DNA from: an uncultured Bacilli bacterium
GTDB taxonomy: Bacteria; Bacillota_I; Bacilli_A; RF39; UBA660
NCBI GenBank assembly: GCA_947631655.1
Contig: CANRME010000034.1
Span: 1 to 11,405, forward strand
DNA length: 11,405 nt
Direction: 5' to 3'
Positions 1 through 5,179 of the stretch are shown piece by piece. Positions within the stretch are counted from its first letter, which is position 1. Every line of letters starts with the position of its first letter. Both the position numbers and the translations under genes were made by a program. Below the pieces are notes generated by a model. It made no database searches, had not been told where the DNA came from, and was given only the letters and a program-made list of their open reading frames with translations.

Positions 1-359
1 AAAACTAAATCTATACGACCAGCGGCTATTGGCTTACCATCTTTAAAAAGTATTATTGGTACTTCATTATCTAAACACTCAAACTTATATTGTTTTTTTA
101 AAAATTTATAATTTCCTAGTTCTTCACAAGTTATATCTTCAACATTTAATTTTTCATAGTTTTCAATAGCTTTATGTACTCGTGTTCCCTCTTCTGCTGC
201 ACTGTTTAATACGTCTTGTCTTACGTCGGAATATTTGTTACCAAATTTAACTTTTAATATTTGAGTAACCGATGGAACGCATATACCATCTACCAGATAT
301 TGATGCGTTTCATCATAATACTCCAAAGTATGACCTGCTATTTCCCAAGTTTCTATCAT
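1..359 (-). CDS. RecB/Cas4-like PD-(D/E)XK nuclease (3' end beyond left edge)
   Basis: Only the first 119 residues are visible. The ATG at 359 overlaps the preceding gene's TGA in an ATGA junction, which fixes the start. The visible part has the layout of phage RecB/Cas4-like nucleases: a strand-rich N-terminus (residues 10-35), then the motif GTRVH with H62 at the usual motif I histidine position, and GRIDLV with D117 at the position of the first metal-binding aspartate. The expected ExK motif would lie just beyond the window. In phages such nucleases sit beside an annealing protein and act as the 5'-3' exonuclease or end-processing partner in recombination-dependent replication, which matches the upstream gene at 663-1385. 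The family is assigned from motifs only. Last gene visible in the leftward early operon. Confidence 0.7.
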   Translation of the reverse strand, partial: MIETWEIAGHTLEYYDETHQYLVDGICVPSVTQILKVKFGNKYSDVRQDVLNSAAEEGTRVHKAIENYEKLNVEDITCEELGNYKFLKKQYKFECLDNEVPIILFKDGKPIAAGRIDLV

Positions 360-670
360 TTTACTTTTATCCTTATACTTGATTTTACCGGCGTCATTTT
401 TATATATTCGTCGTATAAGTCTTTATGGTCTTTCTTAAAATCTTCTTTTTTAAAGTCTTCCCGATCGTATGTAGCTGCATATGATATTTTTAATTCGTCT
501 GATTCAACTCCTAAAATATTTTTAGATTCCATTTCGGTTAAAATTAATTGTTTTAACTCATCTCTTTTTGCTGTTAGTTCTTTTATTTTTAATTCTAAAT
601 CAGCAATTGACTTTGAAGTATTTGGCTCTAAAATGTATTTATCTTCTTGTAATGCTATGAGACTATTCAT
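356..670 (-). CDS. Conserved phage coiled-coil protein, function unknown
   Basis: 104 aa. Residues 20-50 form a predicted amphipathic coiled coil (Lys/Glu/Leu heptads around KIKELTAKRDELKQL). A short beta-rich part follows, and the C-terminus ends in a basic strand, KSSIRIKVK. Small proteins of this build with a similar C-terminal tail are familiar to me from Firmicutes prophages, next to PD-(D/E)XK and annealing genes, but I know of no assigned function. It overlaps the annealing-protein gene by 8 bases at its start and the nuclease gene by 4 bases at its end, so the three are translationally coupled. A role as accessory factor of the recombination pair is inference from position. It is shorter than Gp157-type phage proteins, which are an alternative comparison. 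Confidence 0.75.
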   Translation of the reverse strand: MNSLIALQEDKYILEPNTSKSIADLELKIKELTAKRDELKQLILTEMESKNILGVESDELKISYAATYDREDFKKEDFKKDHKDLYDEYIKMTPVKSSIRIKVK

Positions 671-1385
671 TTTTCACACTCTCTTTCTTTTCCATTATTA
701 TTTTGATTAATTCATCTGCTTTAGCCATTGACATATCTTCTAGTTTTTCAATACCATTAGCTTCTAATAATTTGGCTAGTTTTTCGCCCTTATAAATACC
801 ATTTAATATTTCTATTTGTTTTGGACTTGCTTTAAGCTCTTTTTTAGGTTCTTCTTTTACTTCGTCATTATTCTTTGTAAAACTATCAGCTTCACTATCA
901 CTATAAATTCCTGAATATGCAATTTTACTATTTTTTAAGACTACTCTATCAAAGCACCTCTTTAAAGCCATTGCATAAGGATAATCGTTTTTACAATTTC
1001 TTGCTGATATTTCTCCTACCTCATAAAGTCCTTGTTCTTCACAGCAATATGTATAAACTAGCGAATCCCCATATCCGTTTTTATCTAATGTCATACAACT
1101 TGGTTTAAATTTTAATTTTTCCTCCAATTTGTCATTGATTTTTAAGCATCCGTCGTGGCTAATAATTAATCCACTATACATTGCTTTTGTTTTATTCGCA
1201 TAAGTATTTACTAAAATCCAAAAATCACTTTCCTCAAGTACATCTTTGTATTTTGCATTCTCTAACAATTCAATTGCTTTTTTCTTAGCTTCTCTATATT
1301 TTGGTGTAATTAATTCAACAGGTAATTTAATTCCGTTTATATATTCTTCTTTTTTTTCGCCAAAGTTATATTTTTTTTCTTCCAT
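663..1385 (-). CDS. Putative phage single-strand annealing / recombination protein
   Basis: 240 aa, ATG at 1385 preceded by a strong GGAAGGAAG ribosome site. Residues 40-170 form a compact alpha/beta domain with a distinctive core (VGEIS at 123-127, PYAMALKRCFDRVVL at 136-150). This resembles the 'AMA-KRA-DRV' helix of phage recombination proteins distantly related to RecT, Erf and Rad52. Residues 170-188 are a charged linker. Residues 187-235 (SPKQIEIL, then LLEANGIEKLEDMS) look like the small C-terminal DNA-binding or helical module often attached to phage annealing proteins. Position between replication genes and a PD-(D/E)XK nuclease supports a recombinase role, annealing complementary single strands during phage replication. 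The exact family is not certain; a structural search would decide. Confidence 0.55.
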   Translation of the reverse strand: MEEKKYNFGEKKEEYINGIKLPVELITPKYREAKKKAIELLENAKYKDVLEESDFWILVNTYANKTKAMYSGLIISHDGCLKINDKLEEKLKFKPSCMTLDKNGYGDSLVYTYCCEEQGLYEVGEISARNCKNDYPYAMALKRCFDRVVLKNSKIAYSGIYSDSEADSFTKNNDEVKEEPKKELKASPKQIEILNGIYKGEKLAKLLEANGIEKLEDMSMAKADELIKIIMEKKESVKNE

Positions 1386-1609
1386 TGTCTTCCTTCCTTT
1401 CCTAATACTGGATATAAATATTTTTCTTTAAATTTTTTCATATCACTTACTGAACCAGTTCCCCCTCTGTCTTGAATCTTTTTCTTAGATAGCATGTAAT
1501 CAATATTTCTTTTACTTAAATTTATTAACCCTGATACATAAAACTCACTTACTTTGTCTGCTCCATAAGCATTGATTAATTTTTCTAACTCTTTTTTGGT
1601 TATGTTCAT
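1337..1609 (-). CDS. Small phage protein of unknown function
   Basis: 90 aa. The ATG at 1609 overlaps the upstream stop in an ATGA junction. Residues 1-50 are mainly helical (ITKKELEKLINAYGADKVSEFY) and could hold a small helix-turn-helix. The last 20 residues are very lysine-rich. The gene runs 49 bases into the start of the annealing-protein gene in another frame, a longer overlap than any other in this operon. The lysine-rich tail may therefore be only the by-product of a late stop. The annealing gene's ribosome site lies inside this gene, so translation of the two is probably coupled. No family recognised. Confidence 0.6.
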   Translation of the reverse strand: MNITKKELEKLINAYGADKVSEFYVSGLINLSKRNIDYMLSKKKIQDRGGTGSVSDMKKFKEKYLYPVLGKEGRQWKKKNITLAKKKKNI

Positions 1610-1827
1610 TTAATACCCTCTAACTTATATTTCTTGTATTTACCAGGATTACCATAACGATTTGTGAATCTTATCCACTCGTCACTTATGTTATAAATTT
1701 TTCTTAATTCACATATTCTAGATGGCAGTCTTATAATCCCGTAATCTTTTATTGCTTCCCAAGGAGTTATTGTTCCGAATTGTTCAAAATGTTTTAATAG
1801 TATTTTATTTTGACTTGGTTTATCCAT
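1606..1827 (-). CDS. Phage winged-helix protein (HTH_55-like)
   Basis: 73 aa. The pattern is that of the short HTH_55-type phage proteins: QNKILLKHFEQFGTITPWEA (helix and turn), then RLPSRICELRK as the likely recognition helix (residues about 34-44), then a beta wing ending in NRYGNPGKYKKYKL. Such proteins bind DNA and are common in early operons of Firmicutes phages, where they are thought to be small regulators or replication accessories; the specific role here is not known. A GGTGGAG ribosome site precedes the ATG. The start overlaps the previous stop by one base (TAATG) and the stop overlaps the next start (ATGA), so it is co-translated with both neighbours. Confidence 0.75.
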   Translation of the reverse strand: MDKPSQNKILLKHFEQFGTITPWEAIKDYGIIRLPSRICELRKIYNISDEWIRFTNRYGNPGKYKKYKLEGIK

Positions 1828-2204
1828 TACTCCACCTTTTGGCCGTTATCAAACTTTCTTCCAGTAAGTTGATATAATTCCAAGTCTTTTGCTTTAAATG
1901 GTTTAGCTCGATATTTTAATTCTCGGTTTTCCCTTTCTAAAGTTTTTATCTTGTTTTTAAGTTTAGTAGCATTGCTTTTAAAACCTCCTACACTTCCCGC
2001 TAAACTAGTGTTTTTCTTTACCAATTCAGCTATTTGTACATCTTTCTTTTGAATTTGGTATTCTGCGTTTAAAAGATTGTTAGTCGTTTCTTCTAAAGTT
2101 TTATTTAACAAACCGTTCTCTTTCTTTAACTCGTTTATTTCGCCTATTAATCTAAGCTCATTTCTTTCGTGTTCTTCTATAATTTTTTTCTTTTTAAAAA
2201 ACAT
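1827..2204 (-). CDS. Phage coiled-coil protein of unknown function
   Basis: 125 aa, dominated by a long coiled coil (residues about 8-100) rich in Lys, Glu, Asn and Leu. The helix is interrupted near residues 68-75 by SLAGSVGGFK, a glycine-containing break that would let two coiled segments fold back or hinge. The C-terminus (KAKDLELYQLTGRKF) is conserved-looking and not coiled. Preceded by GAAAGGGAAG about 5 bases before the ATG. Located directly after the replication initiator in the operon, so a scaffold or oligomerising role in replication is possible, but nothing in the sequence proves this. Cytoplasmic, with no membrane segment. Confidence 0.7.
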   Translation of the reverse strand: MFFKKKKIIEEHERNELRLIGEINELKKENGLLNKTLEETTNNLLNAEYQIQKKDVQIAELVKKNTSLAGSVGGFKSNATKLKNKIKTLERENRELKYRAKPFKAKDLELYQLTGRKFDNGQKVE

Positions 2205-2235
2205 ATCTTCCCTTTCTACCTAAACTCCCTGTTTT

Positions 2236-3066
2236 TTATTTTTCATCTTCCAACCAATTGTAATTTTCTAAATCATCAAATAACTTTTTATCTTCTTCGC
2301 TCATTTTAGATTCAACTGAGTTTTTAGATGATAGACCAATGAATGAATTTTCTTTTATCTCACTTAAAGTTTTTAGATTTCTACCCTTCCAATTTTTCAA
2401 AATTCCATCAATATAGGCAAAATTTTTAATTCCATTCATAACTGCTATTGTAATTGCGTATTTTAAAATTTCAGTATCCCACTCTGATAACCAAATATTT
2501 ATCTTTTCGTATTCTATTCCTGACAACAACCGACCAAAATTTTCTTCTATAAAAGAATATATATTATTATCTGTTGTAGTTAAAATATCTTCTTTATTTT
2601 CTTTTTTTTTATTTTTATTTTCTTTTATTTTCTTTTCTTTTTTATAGTATTTCGTTTGTAATACGGTCGTATTACCTCTGTAATTCGGTTGTATTTCATT
2701 AATACTCCCATTTTCTTGGGCTTTTTTCCATCTTTTTAAAACATTTTCACGATTAACATTTGATTTTTCATTTATAGTCTCTAGTCTTGAAAGAACACTT
2801 GGTGAATAAAATTTATTCTTTTGTTTTTTAAATAAATCAAAATTTTCGATTAAATTTATAATTAAATCTTTTTCTATTCTTAACTCATATGCTAATAAAT
2901 TAATATCTTCATCAAGAGTTAAATAACCGTCATTTTCATATAAATACTCAATAATACACCAATATAAGCCAATGCCTTCTAAACCAAGTTGCATATTTAC
3001 CTTTTTTAACTTTATATCATTCCTTGCATTAAAATCATGAGGAAAATAATTTATTGTTTTCTTCAA
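2236..3066 (-). CDS. Phage replication initiator: Lin1244/Lin1753-type N-terminus plus DnaD-like C-terminus
   Basis: 276 aa from a TTG start at 3066, supported by an AGGTGG ribosome site. Residues 5-100 match the Lin1244/Lin1753-type (DUF4373) winged-helix domain: YFPHDFNARNDIKL, then GLEGIGLYWCIIEYLY. Residues 110-165 are a hydrophilic linker, and 140-160 are almost only Lys/Glu/Asn. Residues 168-235 form a DnaD/DnaB_2 domain with the characteristic YIDGILKNWKGRNLKT near its end. Proteins of this architecture bind the phage origin and recruit the host helicase machinery. The linker-coding DNA contains 22-bp repeats, a dyad and a long AT tract (2580-2697), as expected if the origin lies inside its own initiator gene. 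No separate DnaC-like helicase loader is visible in the window. Confidence 0.85.
   Translation of the reverse strand: MKKTINYFPHDFNARNDIKLKKVNMQLGLEGIGLYWCIIEYLYENDGYLTLDEDINLLAYELRIEKDLIINLIENFDLFKKQKNKFYSPSVLSRLETINEKSNVNRENVLKRWKKAQENGSINEIQPNYRGNTTVLQTKYYKKEKKIKENKNKKKENKEDILTTTDNNIYSFIEENFGRLLSGIEYEKINIWLSEWDTEILKYAITIAVMNGIKNFAYIDGILKNWKGRNLKTLSEIKENSFIGLSSKNSVESKMSEEDKKLFDDLENYNWLEDEK
2580..2697. other. Candidate phage replication origin inside the initiator gene
   Basis: Positions 2658-2675 are a perfect 8-bp-arm dyad (GTAATACG, spacer GT, CGTATTAC). A degenerate copy begins 22 bp further on (2680-2697, 15 of 18 positions equal), and a partial third copy lies at about 2646-2657. Beside this, 2580-2645 is a run of 66 bases without a single G on the plus strand, made almost only of T with A and C. 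Initiator-binding repeats next to an easily melted tract are the standard layout of a phage origin, and DnaD-type phage initiators often carry the origin within their linker region. Function is inferred. Confidence 0.5.
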
Positions 3067-3125
3067 TAGACACCACCTCTCTTTAATATTTGATTTTTTA
3101 CAAAATAATTGTTATAATTATTTCG

Positions 3126-3287
3126 TTAATTTTTATTAACAAAAGCGACTTTTTCAGAGCTGATTTGGTCGTTTTTTTGTTGTTCCATTCTAATACCATT
3201 GATTTTGATAGCACATAATATTAAAGCAGCAATTGCTATAATATATAGTGCTTCTTTAACCCATGGTCTTAGTTTTAATTTTTTCAT
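3126..3287 (-). CDS. 53-aa single-pass membrane peptide in early operon
   Basis: The ATG at 3287 is preceded by GGAGGAGTT, a near-perfect ribosome site, and overlaps the stop of the excisionase-like gene in an ATGA junction; both fix the start. The product has a basic N-terminus (MKKLKLRPWVKEA), one hydrophobic helix at residues 13-27 (LYIIAIAALILCAIK) and a hydrophilic tail of about 25 residues. The positive-inside rule puts the N-terminus in the cytoplasm. No family recognised. Small membrane peptides in phage early regions can act in superinfection exclusion or host modulation, but there is no direct sign of that here. Its tight coupling and good ribosome site argue for a real gene in spite of its length. 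Confidence 0.7.
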   Translation of the reverse strand: MKKLKLRPWVKEALYIIAIAALILCAIKINGIRMEQQKNDQISSEKVAFVNKN

Positions 3288-3490
3288 AACTCCTCCAATT
3301 CTTCTTTATAAACTTCTTTTTTATTTCTCATAGTTTCTTGGAAAAACCATTTAGGAATTTTTCCTTGAATTGAAACTGATTCAGGATATTTACTTTTAAA
3401 GGCTTTATTTAGTTCTCTTATTATTTCATAACATTTACCTTGACCTTCTCCAGTTATCTTCTGAATATCATTCACGTTATAATAGTCCAT
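3284..3490 (-). CDS. Excisionase-like small DNA-binding protein
   Basis: 68 aa. The N-terminal part (YNVNDIQKITGEGQGKCYEI, residues 4-23, then IRELNKAFK) is a MerR/excisionase-type helix-turn-helix. It is followed by GKIPKWFFQETM, the short wing-and-helix end seen in ICEBs1 Xis-like and related phage proteins. Such proteins bind attachment-site DNA and turn the integrase toward excision, or act as early regulators. First gene of the leftward early operon, with an AAAGGAG site 7 bases before the ATG. Its upstream region shares sequence blocks with the integrase leader (see findings), compatible with a role linked to integration. It could also be a plain transcription regulator. Confidence 0.7.
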   Translation of the reverse strand: MDYYNVNDIQKITGEGQGKCYEIIRELNKAFKSKYPESVSIQGKIPKWFFQETMRNKKEVYKEELEEL

Positions 3491-3517
3491 AATATTTCTC
3501 CTTTCGTTGGATATTAA

Positions 3518-3531
3518 GTTGTTACAGCAAC
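3518..3531. promoter_or_regulatory. Possible dyad upstream of the excisionase-like gene
   Basis: GTTGTTACAGCAAC has GTTG/CAAC arms and lies between the start of the excisionase-like gene and the -35 box of the divergent RNA promoter, so a bound protein could affect both. The same 11 bases (TGCTGTAACAA when read on the minus strand) reappear in the integrase leader at 6431-6441. Confidence 0.35.
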
Positions 3532-3536
3532 CTAGT

Positions 3537-3565
3537 TTGATTTTCTAACTATTATTTGATATACT
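3537..3565 (+). promoter_or_regulatory. Strong rightward promoter of the noncoding RNA
   Basis: TTGATT (3537-3542), a 17-bp spacer and TATACT (3560-3565) form a good sigma-A-type promoter. Transcription would start near 3572. No start codon with a ribosome site follows on the plus strand for over 450 bases, so the product is most likely an RNA. Confidence 0.65.
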
Positions 3566-3569
3566 TTAA

Positions 3570-4035
3570 TTGCCCTTTGTGGCAAGGAATGGAGATGATG
3601 CCAATTGTTAAAATTAGCAGAATTTTTATACTTGCCCTGCCTGAATGCTTAACAAGTTAATTAATAATGAGATTAATTAATGATGGATTAAGTCTTAACT
3701 GCTATGGGGCAAGTTAAATTACTTTTTGAGAGAGACAACTCGTAAAAGTTAAGTTATTGCAACCAATGTACTAGTAATACATTGGGGATGCCAAAATCCA
3801 GAACCAAGTACTATCTTGTAAAACTAGGGTGAGTACATTACCTCACGTAAATTAAAGTAATGGTCGCGTTTACAATTATCGTGTTACAAAAAATTGATGG
3901 TAATGGAATAACATCTGCGATAAGTTCAGTATTAAACCGTAAGGTCGTTATTTTACTAGAATAGCTTCCTTTCGTGAATTGCTTATTGGAAATCATTTTA
4001 AGTAGTACAAATTGCATCACTTATAAAAATTTATC
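3570..4035 (+). ncRNA. Candidate large structured noncoding RNA of the phage
   Basis: This is the longest stretch of the phage arm without a credible gene. It starts at a strong promoter. On the RNA strand I see these helices: 3570-3574/3581-3585; 3610-3615/3621-3626, whose loop AGCAG (3616-3620) pairs with CTGCT at 3699-3703, a pseudoknot; 3631-3637/3707-3713 (CTTGCCC with GGGCAAG), enclosing 3648-3652/3688-3692 and the 9-bp hairpin 3657-3665/3672-3680; 3722-3730/3739-3748; 3763-3770/3778-3785 (8 bp); 3829-3833/3842-3846; 3847-3851/3869-3873; 3907-3912/3947-3952, enclosing an ACC-GTAA-GGT hairpin; and 3961-3987. The GTAA loop is a GNRA tetraloop only on the plus strand, agreeing with the promoter. 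By hand count 43 of 120 bases at 3781-3900 are G or C, against 12 of 60 in the gene at 4501-4560. The 3' end is not defined; no clear terminator is seen. Large phage RNAs of similar size (ROOL, GOLLD) are the obvious comparison, but I cannot assign a class. Confidence 0.6.
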
Positions 4036-4037
4036 TA

Positions 4038-4232
4038 CTAGATGGTTTCTTTTATTTTGTTTAAATCTAAATCAAATGCTATCGCAATTTTTATTAATTC
4101 TTCTGCAGTAAGTTTTCTTTTATTGTTAAATGATAAATTTAATTTACTTCTGCTGATTTTTGTTTTTCTCTCTATTTCATATTGGCTAATATTTTTTTCC
4201 TTAAAGTATTCTTTTAAATAATTAGAAATCAT
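4038..4232 (-). CDS. Small XRE/Cro-type HTH regulator
   Basis: 64 aa when started at the ATG at 4232, chosen because AAAGGAG lies 5 bases upstream; an in-frame ATG at 4253 has no such site. Nearly the whole protein is one XRE helix-turn-helix: SQYEIERKTKISRSKLNLSF covers helices 2-3, and LTAEELIKIAIAFDLDLNKI forms helices 4-5. No dimerisation or cleavage domain is attached, so it is a Cro-sized DNA binder. It is divergent from the gene at 4308 across 75 bases and ends only a few bases from the 3' end of the candidate RNA, convergent with it. Its targets are unknown; the divergent promoter at 4259-4287 and the adjacent RNA are candidates. Confidence 0.8.
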   Translation of the reverse strand: MISNYLKEYFKEKNISQYEIERKTKISRSKLNLSFNNKRKLTAEELIKIAIAFDLDLNKIKETI

Positions 4233-4258
4233 TTGTTCTCCTTTAACTATCATTTAAA

Positions 4259-4287
4259 TTGATTATATTTACCTCTTAATTTATAAT
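4259..4287 (+). promoter_or_regulatory. Promoter of the gene at 4308
   Basis: TTGATT (4259-4264), a 17-bp spacer and TATAAT (4282-4287). The predicted start near 4294 falls right at the AGGAGG ribosome site (4295-4300), so the mRNA leader would be very short. Confidence 0.65.
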
Positions 4288-4307
4288 TTTCATTAGGAGG
4301 TGTTGTT

Positions 4308-4661
4308 TTGCATTTAGATGAAAATTCTAAGAAAGTATTAAGATATTTTATAGAAACTGAAAGTCCACAAGATAAATATACTATTGCGTGTAATGTTAAA
4401 TTTTATAAAATAGATGAAGATAAACTTGTTGATACTGCAGATAAATGTCTTGATATATTACAAGAATGTGAATGTATAAAAATTAACAAAGCAACTTTTG
4501 GTAATGAAATTACATATAAATTAACTAATCTTGGTAGACATTACTTTAAAATATCTAAAGAAAATACTTTTTATAAATATTGGTATCCTATCATCACTGC
4601 TTCAATAGCATTTGTATTAAATTTAATAGTAAATTTAATAATAAATTTACTGAAGAAATAA
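4308..4661 (+). CDS. Membrane-anchored protein with winged-helix-like cytoplasmic domain
   Basis: 117 aa from a TTG start, supported by AGGAGG seven bases upstream. Residues 1-82 look like a small winged helix: SKKVLRYFIE, then DKCLDILQECECIKINK, then a beta hairpin ITYKLTNLGRHYF, the last resembling the wing of MarR/HTH proteins with 'T-LG---' signatures. Residues 91-115 are a hydrophobic helix (YPIITASIAFVLNLIVNLII) ending in LLKK, so the protein is anchored by its C-terminus with the domain in the cytoplasm. It has its own promoter and terminator and runs against the direction of the surrounding early genes. This arrangement is typical of a gene expressed in the lysogen. Function unknown; a membrane-bound sensor, or a superinfection-type protein, would be guesses. 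Confidence 0.75.
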   Translation: MHLDENSKKVLRYFIETESPQDKYTIACNVKFYKIDEDKLVDTADKCLDILQECECIKINKATFGNEITYKLTNLGRHYFKISKENTFYKYWYPIITASIAFVLNLIVNLIINLLKK

Positions 4662-4764
4662 CTAACAACAACTTAGTTGTTTTTTCTTGCTTAAAAAATC
4701 TTTTGCTTAAATTTAAAATACATTGATAATTGTCCCAATTGGTTGGTTCTTTTATTCCCTTCAT
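4594..4764 (-). CDS. Possible 56-aa membrane peptide downstream of the cro-like gene
   Basis: ATG at 4764 with AGGAG about 6 bases before it, 29 bases after the stop of the DUF739 gene. The N-terminal half (MKGIKEPTNWDNYQCILNLS, then KRFFKQEKTTK) looks like protein and lies outside any other gene. The C-terminal hydrophobic half (LLLVISSVNLLLNLLLNLI) is antisense to the 3' end of the gene at 4308-4661, whose own membrane codons are AT-rich, so that half might be accidental. Ribosome site and operon position support it; the antisense overlap weakens it. Confidence 0.4.
   Translation of the reverse strand: MKGIKEPTNWDNYQCILNLSKRFFKQEKTTKLLLVISSVNLLLNLLLNLIQMLLKQ
4667..4686 (+). terminator. Intrinsic terminator after the gene at 4308
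   Basis: AACAAC, loop TTA, GTTGTT, then a T run (4680-4685) directly after the stop codon of the rightward gene. The opposite strand lacks a T run, so leftward transcription from the cro-like gene would not stop here. Confidence 0.7.
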
Positions 4765-4793
4765 ATTACTCTCCTAACTTTTTAACTATCATA

Positions 4794-5024
4794 TTAAGTT
4801 GAATTTTTTTCAACTTTTAAAGTAAAAAAATATTGTTTAATTTCATCATCATTTATATGTAAAATACTTAATGATTTATTTATTTCTTCTTGCGTAAAAA
4901 ATACTTTATTATTAAGTTTATTATTTATTGCTGTTGTAGATATTTCTAGAGCTTCAGCATAATTTTCTTGTGTTTTACATATTTCTTTTATTCTACCCAA
5001 AAGTTTACTATAATCGTATTCCAT
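4794..5024 (-). CDS. Cro-like DUF739 phage regulator
   Basis: 76 aa from the ATG at 5024, chosen because GAAAGGAG precedes it; a longer reading from 5078 would start inside the promoter. It matches the DUF739 pattern closely: MEYDYSKLLGRIKEICKTQE, then YAEALEISTTAINNKLNN as the helix-turn-helix, then FTQEEINKSLSIL and the terminal YFFTLKVEK. DUF739 proteins stand in the Cro position of Firmicutes phage switches and are presumed to repress the repressor promoter and open the lytic path. It is divergent from the repressor, driven by a TTGACA promoter and surrounded by shared operators. One identical operator lies at its own 3' end, overlapping the last codons. Confidence 0.88.
   Translation of the reverse strand: MEYDYSKLLGRIKEICKTQENYAEALEISTTAINNKLNNKVFFTQEEINKSLSILHINDDEIKQYFFTLKVEKNST
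4796..4816. promoter_or_regulatory. Operator dyad at the 3' end of the cro-like gene
   Basis: AAGTTGAA, spacer of five T, TTCAACTT: a perfect 8-bp inverted repeat. The 20 bases from 4797 to 4816 are identical to those at 5041-5060. It overlaps the last codons and stop of the DUF739 gene, about 245 bp from the operator at the gene's start, a distance that would allow repression by DNA looping. Confidence 0.7.
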
Positions 5025-5040
5025 TTTTTCTCCTTTCTTT

Positions 5041-5060
5041 AGTTGAATTTTTTTCAACTT
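5041..5060. promoter_or_regulatory. Operator dyad just after the cro promoter start site
   Basis: AGTTGAA, five T, TTCAACT. It lies immediately downstream of the predicted start of the leftward cro transcript (about 5062) and upstream of its ribosome site, where a bound repressor would block early transcription. Confidence 0.75.
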
Positions 5061-5068
5061 ACATATTA

Positions 5069-5097
5069 AGTTTAGCATTAATTATTTTAAGTGTCAA
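5069..5097 (-). promoter_or_regulatory. Leftward early (cro-like) promoter
   Basis: On the minus strand, TTGACA (5097-5092), a 17-bp spacer and TAAACT (5074-5069): a consensus -35 box with good spacing. It is flanked by operators on both sides and is probably the main early lytic promoter. Confidence 0.75.
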
Positions 5098-5102
5098 TAC
5101 AA

Positions 5103-5123
5103 AAATTGAAAAAATTTCAATTT
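5103..5123. promoter_or_regulatory. Operator dyad between the two divergent promoters
   Basis: AAATTGAA, five-base spacer, TTCAATTT: perfect 8-bp arms with the same spacing as the other operators but A/T in place of the outer G/C. Its centre is about 21 bp (two helical turns) from the next operator, suggesting cooperative binding on one face of the DNA. Confidence 0.7.
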
Positions 5124-5125
5124 TA

Positions 5126-5142
5126 GTTGTTTTTTTTTCAAC
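5126..5142. promoter_or_regulatory. Operator dyad over the -35 box of the repressor promoter
   Basis: GTTGTT, five T, TTCAAC: one mismatch from the dyad consensus. It covers the repressor gene's -35 hexamer (5127-5132), so occupation would shut off or tune the repressor promoter. As the weakest match it may be filled last, or be favoured by the Cro-like protein. Confidence 0.6.
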
Positions 5143-5155
5143 AATAGTTTATAAT
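5127..5155 (+). promoter_or_regulatory. Repressor (lysogeny) promoter
   Basis: TTGTTT (5127-5132), a 17-bp spacer and TATAAT (5150-5155). The start near 5162 gives a short leader before AAAGGGAG (5165-5172) and the TTG start at 5180. Confidence 0.65.
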
Positions 5156-5179
5156 TATGTTTAGAAAGGGAGTGTTTAT

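Noticed and set aside
261..710. 149-aa rightward reading frame
   Set aside because: Phe/Ser/Tyr-rich shadow of three well-supported leftward phage genes, with no ribosome site.
3838..4020. 60-aa leftward reading frame inside the candidate RNA
   Set aside because: No ribosome site, odd composition (MMQFVLLKM, then unrelated strands), and it is antisense to several hairpins of the rightward RNA.
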